From Candidatus Heimdallarchaeota archaeon (GTDB lineage: Archaea > Asgardarchaeota > Heimdallarchaeia > Heimdallarchaeales > Kariarchaeaceae): a stretch of 64,000 nt of DNA. Positions 1 through 8,780 of the stretch are shown here, in pieces. The notes beneath the pieces are model-generated. The model was not told where the DNA came from. It ran no database searches and saw only the letters and a program-made list of their open reading frames with translations. The stretch's first letter is position 1. Each line of letters opens with the position of its first letter. The translations under genes were made by a program, and so were the position numbers. The stretch spans positions 62,001 through 126,000 of the forward strand of contig JADCLS010000008.1 of the NCBI GenBank assembly GCA_026702845.1. The letters run 5' to 3'.

Positions 1-1
1 G

Positions 2-778
2 GGTATGGCAGGACCATTAGGTATTGAGCTGGAATGGGGTAATGAAGAACAAGTACTGGAAGCAATTAGAAAGATAGCCTATAGAGAAGACTGGGGAAAT
101 GAACTAGCCGAAGGTACTTGGAGGATGTCAATGAAGATTGGTGGTGAGGCTTTTGCCATGCATGCCAAAGGAATGGAATTTGGGTATCATGAACCTAGAG
201 GAAAGGTAGGTCTAGGGCTTAGCTATGCTACATCTCCGAGAGGAGGAACCCACATGGAAGGTATGCATGATACTGGAATAGCAAGAGAAAATGCAGCACC
301 TAAGCTGGGGATAACAAAATTTATGGAACGAACAGATCATGTGGATAAAGCAGCAGTAACAGCAATATTTGAAGATACTACAAGTTTTACCAATAGTCTC
401 ATTGTCTGCGCCTTCGATGTGGTTAAAAGTGGAGAGAAATTCTATAATCTTGATGATCTTAGTCAACTGCTTGAAGCTGCAACTGGATTTGCTATAGGGC
501 ATAATACCATGCTTGAAATTGGAGCTCGAACGTACAATATCTGGAGGATGGTTGCCGTTAGAGAGGGATTGACTGCTGAAGATGATGATTTACCTGACCG
601 ATTCAAGCTAGAACCTCTGGTGTATGCTGATAAAGATGGAAATGAGATTGAGAATGCTATAACTCAAGATAAATTAGACTACATGCTAAGGGACTACTAT
701 CAATCAAGAGGATGGGATGAAACTGGTAAGCCGAATGATGAAACCATTAAATCACTAGGGCTACCTAGGTTTACATGA
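2..778 (+). CDS. aldehyde ferredoxin oxidoreductase, C-terminal part (5' truncated by window edge)
   Basis: C-terminal portion (about 257 residues) of a tungsten-pterin aldehyde:ferredoxin oxidoreductase, a family usually about 600 residues long, so the N-terminal half lies upstream of the window. The frame is open to the left edge, so the Met at position 5 is probably internal. Seen: the family-typical stretch AKGMEFGYHEPRG followed by GLGLSYATSPRGGTH, and a later Cys in SLIVCAFD that matches the second-half cluster cysteine of AOR. Known for the family: oxidation of aldehydes to acids with ferredoxin, in the cytoplasm. The substrate cannot be told from this fragment. A possible link to fatty aldehydes from the ILVBL-like lyase at 19.4 kb is inference only. 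Confidence 0.9.
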   Translation, partial: GMAGPLGIELEWGNEEQVLEAIRKIAYREDWGNELAEGTWRMSMKIGGEAFAMHAKGMEFGYHEPRGKVGLGLSYATSPRGGTHMEGMHDTGIARENAAPKLGITKFMERTDHVDKAAVTAIFEDTTSFTNSLIVCAFDVVKSGEKFYNLDDLSQLLEAATGFAIGHNTMLEIGARTYNIWRMVAVREGLTAEDDDLPDRFKLEPLVYADKDGNEIENAITQDKLDYMLRDYYQSRGWDETGKPNDETIKSLGLPRFT

Positions 779-875
779 ACATAATTTAGAACAATATTTT
801 AGAAATGCAGAAATTAATTGAGTGATTAATATCATGAGAAAAGTAGCCCCAAAGATGCATAATCAATGGAGTAGT

Positions 876-920
876 GGTGACATCATCTCACCGTGGCTCA
901 TGAAATTGGTAAATTTTACC
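876..920. terminator. two small hairpins between convergent genes
   Basis: The gap 779-954 separates the convergent oxidoreductase and permease genes. It holds GGTGA/TCACC (876-880 with 888-892, 7-nt loop) and the palindrome GGTAAATTTTACC (908-920), followed by AT-rich sequence. Both stems are short. They could mark transcript ends on either strand, but archaeal termination relies mainly on T-rich tracts, so this is a weak call. Confidence 0.25.
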
Positions 921-954
921 GCTTGAATAATTAATTCAAATTATTGATGATGAA

Positions 955-2220
955 TTAGATAATTGGGAACAAAAGCATATACAGATAGGTGACCAAGCAA
1001 AGACTCAGGAATACCATAAATGAAAGTGGAAAGCCTAACTTAGTAAATTCAATCCAAGAAATCTCCACTCCTCGCTTACTTGAGGTTTCGATCACGATAA
1101 TATTACTAGCTGCTCCAAGTACTGTAGTAGCACCAGCAAATGTAGTTGTCATGGCTAACATTACCCACATGAAGGGAAAATCAAGCACAGAGCCTGGAAT
1201 TATCTGTGTAAGGATGACTGCGACAGGAACATTTGAAATAACTTGACAAGCTAGAAAAATCAGAAAGAGAAATAAGATGATATCAAGTGGAGATGAATTT
1301 GGAAGAATAGAAAGAAGATATGATCTAAAATATTCTGAGTTACTGACGGCATCAATCACAACAAACATACCAGCAAAAAAGATCAACACACCCCAGTCCA
1401 ATTTTGAGATAATCTCATCACGATGTGAAGAAAAGAAAAGGAATAATGAACTTACGACCAATATAGGGATTGAGGAGGATATATTCAAAAAAGAAGATAT
1501 GATCAGACCAATAATTACTGTTAGAAATGCAATTTCTGATTGTAATTGATATTTTGATCGTACCTGTTCAGAATGCAGATTCTGATTTTCTCCTTCGATT
1601 TGCTCTCCACTAAATGATCTTGTTAATCGATGATGGAGATAAATATACGTGATCAGTAATCCAAGAATGGTGGGGATTAGAGCATAGCCAAAAAATTCAA
1701 TAAAGGAGAGATCTCCATGAATGCTCAAAAGAAAATTTTGTGGATTTCCTGTGGGAAGGAGAGCGGAGCCAAATGTTAATGCAATAGCTAGAGCTAGCAC
1801 ATAATCCTTTGACAAATATTCATTCTTTGCAACTTTTATAAGTATTAAAGGTCCAATTATCGCCACAGTATCATTTATCAATACTGAGGAAGCCAAACCA
1901 AAGATGAAAACAATAATGAAGAGCATCTTTCTGGGTGTATTCACCTTCTGTATCACATAAAGTGCATATTGCTCCAGAGAGCCACTTGTTTCAAGTGCTG
2001 TGACTATTACAAACATTCCAAAAAGGAAGACAAAAACATCTGCTTGTCCTGCAATGACTTGAATAGCATGATCATAAGATTCCCTGCTCTGTATGGCAAT
2101 GAGTATTGCTGCAGCCATAAATGCAGTCCAAGCAGGAACTCTGATCCCTCCTATCCTGCGAAAAATCACTGCTAGATTAACCAATAATAGCAAGAATAGA
2201 GGTAAAAGTTGCTGAAACAC
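955..2220 (-). CDS. ArsB/NhaD-type (ion transporter superfamily) anion permease
   Basis: A 421-residue polytopic membrane protein with around 10-12 hydrophobic segments along its whole length. It has the two-repeat look of the ArsB/NhaD/CitM transporters: INDTVAIIGPL and LLPTGNPQNFLLS in the first half and a related QVISNVPVAVIL / GAASNIIVIE pair in the second. Such N-P/N-x-P re-entrant motifs bind substrate in this superfamily. Members export arsenite or exchange Na+/H+ or carboxylates; the substrate here cannot be assigned. No arsR or arsA neighbour is visible. It is transcribed alone, convergent to the oxidoreductase. Confidence 0.85.
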   Translation of the reverse strand: MFQQLLPLFLLLLVNLAVIFRRIGGIRVPAWTAFMAAAILIAIQSRESYDHAIQVIAGQADVFVFLFGMFVIVTALETSGSLEQYALYVIQKVNTPRKMLFIIVFIFGLASSVLINDTVAIIGPLILIKVAKNEYLSKDYVLALAIALTFGSALLPTGNPQNFLLSIHGDLSFIEFFGYALIPTILGLLITYIYLHHRLTRSFSGEQIEGENQNLHSEQVRSKYQLQSEIAFLTVIIGLIISSFLNISSSIPILVVSSLFLFFSSHRDEIISKLDWGVLIFFAGMFVVIDAVSNSEYFRSYLLSILPNSSPLDIILFLFLIFLACQVISNVPVAVILTQIIPGSVLDFPFMWVMLAMTTTFAGATTVLGAASNIIVIETSSKRGVEISWIEFTKLGFPLSFMVFLSLCLVTYLYMLLFPII

Positions 2221-2290
2221 TCATTGCATTTGCAATGATGTGATTATATACTTTTATTTACAAATACCATGAAGTTCCGGATTTTAAGAA

Positions 2291-3247
2291 TTAGTACTCT
2301 GCGTCAAAATCATAGATATTTTGTGGTAGATCATTATTCGCAATGAGGTCCATATTGCTAGCAATCGAGTCTAGAGAATTGACAAACGAATCCATGGATA
2401 TCCAGGCTCTGTGTGGGGAGATTAACAGATTGGGAACATCAAGAAATTCCTCAGGAGGATTATTCCCCTCCTTTGTGTAAGGAGAATTTTGCCATACATC
2501 AAGAGCAGCTGCTCGAATACTTCCCTCTCTAAGTGCAGAGAATAGTGCCTGCTCATCAAGAATTGCCCCCCGTCCGACATTGATTATTATTGATTGAGCT
2601 GGAAGATTATATATCACCTGCTCAGAAACTAGTCCTCTGGTCTTTGAGGTTAGTGGACATGCAATAAAGAGAACATCTAAAGAATCAGCTTGTTCTTCCA
2701 ATTCATCATCGAAATACTGCCCCTCATCAGGATGATTTCTGAATATACTCACTTCCATACCAAACACAAGAGCAAATTGTTCTATCTTCTTACCAATTGC
2801 TCCATAACCAAGTATTCCTATTCGTTTTCCAAATAAATCCACATTCAGATCCTGTATTTGAGCATTTGATGGCCAAACCCCTCGTTCTCGTACTAGGCGA
2901 TCATATTTGGAGTAGTTCCTAGCAATTGAGAGTAACATGCCCCAACCATGCTCAGCCACAGTTGAGGCATTCCCATGAGTATTAACGATGGTGATCCCCT
3001 TTGATTTTAATGATTGAGTATCCATATTATCCACTCCCGCACCTGGAGTAATTACATACTTCAGAGAATCCAATTCAAGGAGTTCTGCAGGTGGTGAAAA
3101 CGCAATTAGAACCTCAGGTTTGTGTTTCATTACTTCTTCATAACTCAATTTATTCTGTGTATAATCCAAGATTTTCCATTTCGTCTTGAGTCTGGATTGT
3201 AGAATATCCAGACCTACCCAAGGAACACCATATACTGCTTTTCTCAT
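2291..3247 (-). CDS. D-isomer-specific 2-hydroxyacid dehydrogenase
   Basis: 318 residues, full length for the family. The NAD-binding Rossmann motif reads GKRIGILGYGAIGKK (about residues 140-155). The catalytic Arg is in INVGRGAILDE (about 225) and the catalytic His in ISPHRAW (about 278). The N-terminal substrate-domain residues VITPGAGVDNMD are also present. The family reduces 2-oxoacids or oxidises D-2-hydroxyacids (phosphoglycerate, glycerate, lactate). The absence of a C-terminal ACT domain argues against a regulated SerA. The exact substrate is not determined, and the gene stands alone. Confidence 0.88.
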   Translation of the reverse strand: MRKAVYGVPWVGLDILQSRLKTKWKILDYTQNKLSYEEVMKHKPEVLIAFSPPAELLELDSLKYVITPGAGVDNMDTQSLKSKGITIVNTHGNASTVAEHGWGMLLSIARNYSKYDRLVRERGVWPSNAQIQDLNVDLFGKRIGILGYGAIGKKIEQFALVFGMEVSIFRNHPDEGQYFDDELEEQADSLDVLFIACPLTSKTRGLVSEQVIYNLPAQSIIINVGRGAILDEQALFSALREGSIRAAALDVWQNSPYTKEGNNPPEEFLDVPNLLISPHRAWISMDSFVNSLDSIASNMDLIANNDLPQNIYDFDAEY

Positions 3248-3304
3248 TAGATTATTGTAGTTGCATGATTTTATCTACATTGCTACTAAGAAATATCATT
3301 TTAA

Positions 3305-4456
3305 TCAATGCATCATACCAATACCAAAGATTGATTCAGCTAGTTCATTGATCAATTTTATTGTATCAGTACTAATTTTATATTTGTAATTTACATCCTC
3401 TAGAATGTAGTTCAATCCAACCGCGAATTTATCGAGGCTATCTTGAATAGAACGGGTACGTATATCTTTTATTAATATAGCAATTAAATCCTCGTTGATA
3501 CGCTGTAAAGTCAATATTAGATTAGAAAATGAAATCTCCTTTATATCCTCCTCAGAACCCATGAATTCTTTCATCAACATACCAATAGCAGTTAATGCAC
3601 CAGAAAATAATGATTCATCTGACATGGGATCTGTAGAGGAGCTCTCATGATTTTTAAAACTTTGAAAGGTGTATGAATATAGAGGTATACCTGTGTTATT
3701 TATCAGTATTAATCGCCTCATATATTGGAATTGGAAGATCTTAGGGCCATTTCTCACATAAAAGTATGCAATAAGTACAAGAGCAATGGTGAGGAGTTCT
3801 GAGGCATATAAATCAATGAAAAGGGAAATGAATAGAGCAATAGTACATAGAAACATTTTGATAAGAGTTGGGCGTATGGTAGAGTTAGTAGACTGTTTAA
3901 TTTTTCTTCGCATTGATACAATAAATCTTATGAAAATGATAATGAATAGAAGTTGAACCAAAAAATAATTTACTAGGTTATAGAGGAGAAATAAGGCAGT
4001 AATTGTTCTATATGCAATAATATGGGAAAGTGACTCTTCAAAGGTATACCCTAAACCAAGAATATCAATGGAATACAAGCCAACTTGTAATGAAATAATG
4101 AATGATAATAGAGAGAAAACAAATACAAAATTTCCTAGAATTACATTTCCTGTAGTTTTCAGGTCATCATGATCAAATGATTCAAAGAACATCAGTAATA
4201 AGAAATAGCCAATTAATAATACAGTATGTAGCAAAGAACTGGTAATTAATAGGAGAGTAATTCCACTACCAACAGGTACAGTAATCCATCGTGCGAGTAA
4301 ATATAATAAATCTGAACAAAGGAAAAGTATCATGGAAAATAGAATCAAACTGGTTGAGGTCATCACTTTCTTTCTATTTTCAGCTAACAATGGAATTATT
4401 ACCATAAGTTGTATAATTATTCGAAAAATAGCTAATGAAAGATCAATAGTGACCAT
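3305..4456 (-). CDS. multi-TM membrane protein with C-terminal longin/roadblock-like domain
   Basis: 383 residues. Residues 1 to about 240 hold about seven hydrophobic segments separated by short charged loops. The remainder (about 245-383) is a soluble domain opening with RRLILINNTGIPLYSYTF, followed by DESLFSGALTAIGMLMKEF and an alternating strand/helix pattern. That opening (strand, 'N-x-GIPLYS' turn, strand, then 'sGaLtAIgmlmkE' helix) resembles the longin-like sensor domains that are common in Asgard archaea. The topology places this domain next to the last TM segment. The assignment rests on pattern similarity, not alignment. No operon partner is evident. A role near small GTPases is inferred only from what longin/roadblock folds do elsewhere. 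Confidence 0.6.
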   Translation of the reverse strand: MVTIDLSLAIFRIIIQLMVIIPLLAENRKKVMTSTSLILFSMILFLCSDLLYLLARWITVPVGSGITLLLITSSLLHTVLLIGYFLLLMFFESFDHDDLKTTGNVILGNFVFVFSLLSFIISLQVGLYSIDILGLGYTFEESLSHIIAYRTITALFLLYNLVNYFLVQLLFIIIFIRFIVSMRRKIKQSTNSTIRPTLIKMFLCTIALFISLFIDLYASELLTIALVLIAYFYVRNGPKIFQFQYMRRLILINNTGIPLYSYTFQSFKNHESSSTDPMSDESLFSGALTAIGMLMKEFMGSEEDIKEISFSNLILTLQRINEDLIAILIKDIRTRSIQDSLDKFAVGLNYILEDVNYKYKISTDTIKLINELAESIFGIGMMH

Positions 4457-4507
4457 CGAAATGTTTTATGATTATTTGAGATATAAAGATACGTCTCAAT
4501 ATTAGTA

Positions 4508-5731
4508 TTAATGACCTTCCTTCGGATCGTATGCATTACCAATATTTTTGGGTGGAATTGCATCTCCAATAAATCCAGCTAGAGCAACAAGAGTAACCAA
4601 ATATGGAATCATCTGCACAAATGGCTTGGGGACTTCAAATCCCCTGACAAATCCCAAGTCAATCTGAAGTGCAAAGAAATAACCAAATAGGAGCGCTGCA
4701 GCAGCTGAACCCTTCACCTTCCATTTACCAAAGATCATGGCGGCAAGGGCGATGAAACCACGACCACCAACTAATCCTTGCCTAAATTGATAGGTTATTC
4801 CAAGAGAAAGAATTGCACCTCCAAAAGCTGCTAGTACTCCACTAAGAATGACTGCGAAGTATTGATATTTATGTACATTTATTCCCGCTGTAGCTGCTGC
4901 TTGAGGATGTTCCCCAATTACACGAATTCTAAGACCAATTGAGGTTCTGAACAGAAGGTAATGACAAATTGGAACCAATAAAAATGCAATATAGATCATT
5001 GGATTTAGCCTATCAAAGGCTCTTACAACATCAGGTAGAATTTCCAGAATATCGCCTAGAACAGGGATACCATAATAGGTCTCCAAAGTAAAAATCTTGA
5101 AAATAAAACCAAGAACAGGAATATCATAGATATCTATTCTGGTCATCTTCACATCCTTTCCAATAGGTGGTGAAAACTGGGTTCCCCAAACCAGATTGGT
5201 CATAACTTCTGTAATACCTAGTGCCAAAAGATTGATGGCCACTCCCGTAACAATCTGTTCTGATTTGAAGGTGATAGTCATCACAGCATGAATCAAAGAG
5301 GCAAAGAATCCAAACATCAAGGCACCTAAAAGGCCTAACCAAGGATTACCCGTAGACCATGCAAAGTAAACTGCAGCCCATGCACCAAAGATCATTATTC
5401 CTTCTAGACCAATATTAATTACACCTGCTTTTTCATTAAATGCTGCACCAACTGCCGTGATCATAATGGGAACACCGGCAACAATCATCTTAGCAAATAC
5501 TGTTGTACTCAATATTTTCTTCCATACTTCTATATGAAAGTACAAGAAATAAGGTGATGGCAAGTTTGTCATATCGACAAAAGGAATATTCAGTATGAAC
5601 AGAATCAATATCAATGCCTCCATAGCAAGGAGAACCTTGAATAGGATACGAAGTACAGAGTTCTCTCTAATCCTCTTAAACCTGCTTTTCTTTATTTCTT
5701 CAGTTTTGACGTCTGCTACTTCCTCAGTCAT
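4508..5731 (-). CDS. BMP-family (nucleoside-type) ABC transporter permease 2
   Basis: 407 residues from the chosen start. An upstream in-frame start would overlap the preceding gene by 67 nt. The ATG at 5731 is preceded by AAGGAGG and overlaps the upstream stop by 8 nt (ATGACTGA), so I take MTEEVADV as the N-terminus. Polytopic, BPD_transp_2 (RbsC-like) family: GAAFNEKAGVINIGLEGIM is the hallmark of the BmpA-associated permeases, with GLRIRVIGEHPQAAATAGI as the coupling-loop region facing the ATPase. It forms the importer channel with the permease encoded just upstream. Last gene of the transporter operon. Confidence 0.92.
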   Translation of the reverse strand: MTEEVADVKTEEIKKSRFKRIRENSVLRILFKVLLAMEALILILFILNIPFVDMTNLPSPYFLYFHIEVWKKILSTTVFAKMIVAGVPIMITAVGAAFNEKAGVINIGLEGIMIFGAWAAVYFAWSTGNPWLGLLGALMFGFFASLIHAVMTITFKSEQIVTGVAINLLALGITEVMTNLVWGTQFSPPIGKDVKMTRIDIYDIPVLGFIFKIFTLETYYGIPVLGDILEILPDVVRAFDRLNPMIYIAFLLVPICHYLLFRTSIGLRIRVIGEHPQAAATAGINVHKYQYFAVILSGVLAAFGGAILSLGITYQFRQGLVGGRGFIALAAMIFGKWKVKGSAAAALLFGYFFALQIDLGFVRGFEVPKPFVQMIPYLVTLVALAGFIGDAIPPKNIGNAYDPKEGH

Positions 5732-6929
5732 TATCATTTTCCTCCTTTGTAATAATATTCTTCTGCATACCTTGCTGTGCAATCGCAGCACCTATTTTCA
5801 TTCTTGTATACACTTTCCTTGCAACCAATGGGGCAGCTGCAAATAGGATGATTAATGCCTGTAGAGCAAAAATCAGATCTGGTGGAATATCTGTCTTAAA
5901 ATCTAGTTGGTTTTTGCTCTGGGTGAGGAAACCGAAGAAGATTGCGGCTAAACCTATGGCAATAGGAGAATTCTGAGCAATCAACGAGACTGCGATACCA
6001 TCAAAACCAACCGTACCCTCAAAACCGGTGATATACCGGTATGGAAAAGTACCCATGACATAGAAACTCCCTGCTAACCCTGCGATACCTCCACTGAGAG
6101 ACAAAGCATAAATAGTTAATCGATCTGAATTTATGCCTGCTGCTTCTGATGCCTCTTTGCTATAACCCACTGCACGTAAACGATATCCAAACTGTGTTTT
6201 GAATATCAAGATATGGCAGACGATAATTACAAAGATAACAAAGACAGTTGAATAGTTTAAGAAACCATTGTATAGTCCAAACCATTCATTAAATTTCCCA
6301 TCTTGTGGGAAGATAAGGTCGAATTTCGCATTATCATTAATAATTTCTGTTTGTCCATAGGCATCAACTGAAGATTTATCCACGAAAGGTGAATAGGTTT
6401 GAGATCCTACTAGGAATGTGACAAAACTAATGGCGATTAGGTTGAACATTATTGTACTGATTACTTCATGAGCACCTGTTTTAGCCTTCAATACTCCAGG
6501 AATAAAACCCCATAAAGCCCCACCAAAAAATCCAAAGAGTATTGTTGTGGGCATCAATAACCATGAACGATCCATGATAAATGTAGGGGCAAGATTTGCG
6601 GCCCAGATAGCACTAAACACTGCACCAAGCATCATTTGACCCTGTCCTCCAATATTAAATAGACCAGCCTTAAAGGAAATTGCCACAGATATGGCTGTCA
6701 AAGTAAGTGGAGAAGCATAGTACAGTATTTGCAGAAAACTGGAAGGTTCCTTGAAAATATATGCTATCGTATTCTCATAAATCACACTCATTTTGATATC
6801 AAACCCATTCAGGTTTAAATATGTGATAAAGATCAAAATCGCAATCAATGCGAAAAGGAATGAAAGCAAAGCAAGTAGTATTGCTTCCGCTGTGTTCCTG
6901 GCTTTAAGCTGTCCAACAGATAGACTCAT
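5724..6929 (-). CDS. BMP-family (nucleoside-type) ABC transporter permease 1
   Basis: 401 residues with multiple TM helices. Family hallmarks are ISFKAGLFNIGGQGQMMLGA (membrane core) and GYRLRAVGYSKEASEAAGI (coupling loop). The start ATG at 6929 overlaps the ATPase stop (GCATGA) and is preceded by GGAGGT, so translation is coupled. A segment of about 60 residues after SPFVDKSS (about 170-230) is hydrophilic and probably extracellular. Together with the second permease it makes the heterodimeric channel. Confidence 0.92.
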   Translation of the reverse strand: MSLSVGQLKARNTAEAILLALLSFLFALIAILIFITYLNLNGFDIKMSVIYENTIAYIFKEPSSFLQILYYASPLTLTAISVAISFKAGLFNIGGQGQMMLGAVFSAIWAANLAPTFIMDRSWLLMPTTILFGFFGGALWGFIPGVLKAKTGAHEVISTIMFNLIAISFVTFLVGSQTYSPFVDKSSVDAYGQTEIINDNAKFDLIFPQDGKFNEWFGLYNGFLNYSTVFVIFVIIVCHILIFKTQFGYRLRAVGYSKEASEAAGINSDRLTIYALSLSGGIAGLAGSFYVMGTFPYRYITGFEGTVGFDGIAVSLIAQNSPIAIGLAAIFFGFLTQSKNQLDFKTDIPPDLIFALQALIILFAAAPLVARKVYTRMKIGAAIAQQGMQKNIITKEENDND

Positions 6930-8665
6930 GCGGTTACCTCCTTATCTTGAATCTCACCAGTCGTCATCAGCTGTGAGATCTCATTCATCGTGAAATCCTC
7001 AATCTTATTCATACCTGCAATTTTTCCCTCATACATAACAATGATCCTATCTGACAAGGAAAGCACCTCATCAAGATCACTTGAGATCAACAGAATTGCA
7101 GCACCCTCATTACGTTTATTAATTAATTCCTCATGTACTTTCTCCATGACTCCAATATCAACACCTCTAGTAGGTTCAGATGCGATGATCAATTGTGGAT
7201 TCTTGGCCAACTCTCGGCCTATCACAACTTTCTGTTGGTTACCTCCACTCAGACTCGAAACAGGCGTATGAATTGAGGGGGTTTTTATCTCGTACCGTTC
7301 AATCAATTTTTTCGCTAGTTTGGACATGATATTCTTGGGTAGAATTAGTTTATCTGATATGGTATGTACCATGTTATCGAATTTATTTGATAAGGGGCTT
7401 GCAGGAACGCGTAATTTGGAAGAAAAACTCGATCGCGTTGAATCCTCTGTTAATGCCTCAGAATTTCCCTGAAATGCTAACCAAGAGTTCTCAGATACAT
7501 CGAAATCAAGTATCAATCCCCTCACTGATCGATCCTCTGGAATATAACCAACACCTTGTAAAATGATATCCAAAGTAGATTTTTCACTTACCAATAATTC
7601 ATCACCTTCAGAGTTATAGATAATTACTTCACCATCATCTATTTTTCGTAATTTCATGATTGCCTCTACGAGCTCTGATTGACCATTTCCTTGGACACCT
7701 GCTATTCCAACAATCTCATTTCTACAAACAGAAAAACTAACATCATTAACAAAAACCTGTTTTGAAAGAGAATCAAACACTTTTAGGTTTTGGACATCCA
7801 GCATTATCCTACCTGGATTCATAGTTTGTCTAATATGTTGGTGCAAAACTTTTCTCCCAACAACCATTTCAGCTAGTTTCTCCTTTGTTGCCAATGAGGG
7901 AAAAGTTTCTCCCACAATTCTACCTTTTCTAATAGCGACAATTCTATCTGCAATCGCCAAAGGCTCATTCAGCTTATGAGAGATGAAAATAATTGATTTG
8001 CCAGCTTTCTTCAACGATCTCATGGTACTGAACAGCTCCTTAGACTCTGTTGGAGTGAGAACTGCTGTTGGCTCATCGAGAATTAATAATTGGGCTTCTT
8101 TAAACAACTGCTTGAGAATCTCAACACGTTGCCTCAAACCAACCGGAAGATCCTTGATAAGCAAAGTTGGATCAATTGGCATACCATATTTCTGACCAAT
8201 TTCCTCTACTTTGCTTTCAGATAATTTTTGATTGATCAGTATGGATTTACCATAGGTATACTCTTGACCCAGTGTAATATTATCAGTGACACTCAGATTG
8301 TCTACTAGCTGAAAATGCTGATAAACCATGCCAATCCCGATTTTCATCGCCATCCTTGGATCTGAAAATTTGATAGGAACTAGCATGTTTTCATGTTGAT
8401 AACCTACATTAAACTTATTCCGATTGATATGTATCTCACCTAAATCTGGTTGATATAGTCCAGATAGGATTTTCATGAGAGTAGACTTACCTGCACCATT
8501 CTCTCCAAGTATTGCAAGGATCTCACCTTCACGAATCTCCAGTGAGATATCATCTAGGGCACGAATTCCTGGAAAATCTTTAGTTATATTTCTGAATTCG
8601 AGGATGGTCTCACCTCTCTTGTACTCTGCAGGGGGATGATCCGCGATATAATGTATATCTTTCAT
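6926..8665 (-). CDS. BMP-family ABC transporter ATP-binding protein with two nucleotide-binding domains
   Basis: 579 residues. The first NBD has an intact Walker A (GENGAGKSTL), a family-specific signature (LPVGLRQRVEIL) and Walker B (LLILDEPTA). The second has the degenerate Walker A typical of this family (GVQGNGQSELV) but a good signature (LSGGNQQKVVIG). This tandem arrangement matches the sugar/nucleoside ATPases of BmpA systems. It is longer than the usual 500-520 residues because of an insertion of about 60 residues in the second NBD (from about GNSEALTEDSTRSS to KKLIERYEI). SD AAAGGAT precedes the ATG. First cytoplasmic component after the binding-protein gene in the operon. Confidence 0.93.
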   Translation of the reverse strand: MKDIHYIADHPPAEYKRGETILEFRNITKDFPGIRALDDISLEIREGEILAILGENGAGKSTLMKILSGLYQPDLGEIHINRNKFNVGYQHENMLVPIKFSDPRMAMKIGIGMVYQHFQLVDNLSVTDNITLGQEYTYGKSILINQKLSESKVEEIGQKYGMPIDPTLLIKDLPVGLRQRVEILKQLFKEAQLLILDEPTAVLTPTESKELFSTMRSLKKAGKSIIFISHKLNEPLAIADRIVAIRKGRIVGETFPSLATKEKLAEMVVGRKVLHQHIRQTMNPGRIMLDVQNLKVFDSLSKQVFVNDVSFSVCRNEIVGIAGVQGNGQSELVEAIMKLRKIDDGEVIIYNSEGDELLVSEKSTLDIILQGVGYIPEDRSVRGLILDFDVSENSWLAFQGNSEALTEDSTRSSFSSKLRVPASPLSNKFDNMVHTISDKLILPKNIMSKLAKKLIERYEIKTPSIHTPVSSLSGGNQQKVVIGRELAKNPQLIIASEPTRGVDIGVMEKVHEELINKRNEGAAILLISSDLDEVLSLSDRIIVMYEGKIAGMNKIEDFTMNEISQLMTTGEIQDKEVTA

Positions 8666-8780
8666 TTTATCCTTTTCACCGAGAAATCATGAAACAAAGC
8701 ATTATTTCATTATCTTCTGTGTTCCAATTATTCAATATCTACTTAAGTATTCGATTGTTCTAGTGATATAAAGTTAGTAT

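Noticed and set aside
834..926. Possible 30-residue peptide starting MRKVAPK in the gap after the oxidoreductase
   Set aside because: Too short, no SD, no family; it overlaps the small hairpins.
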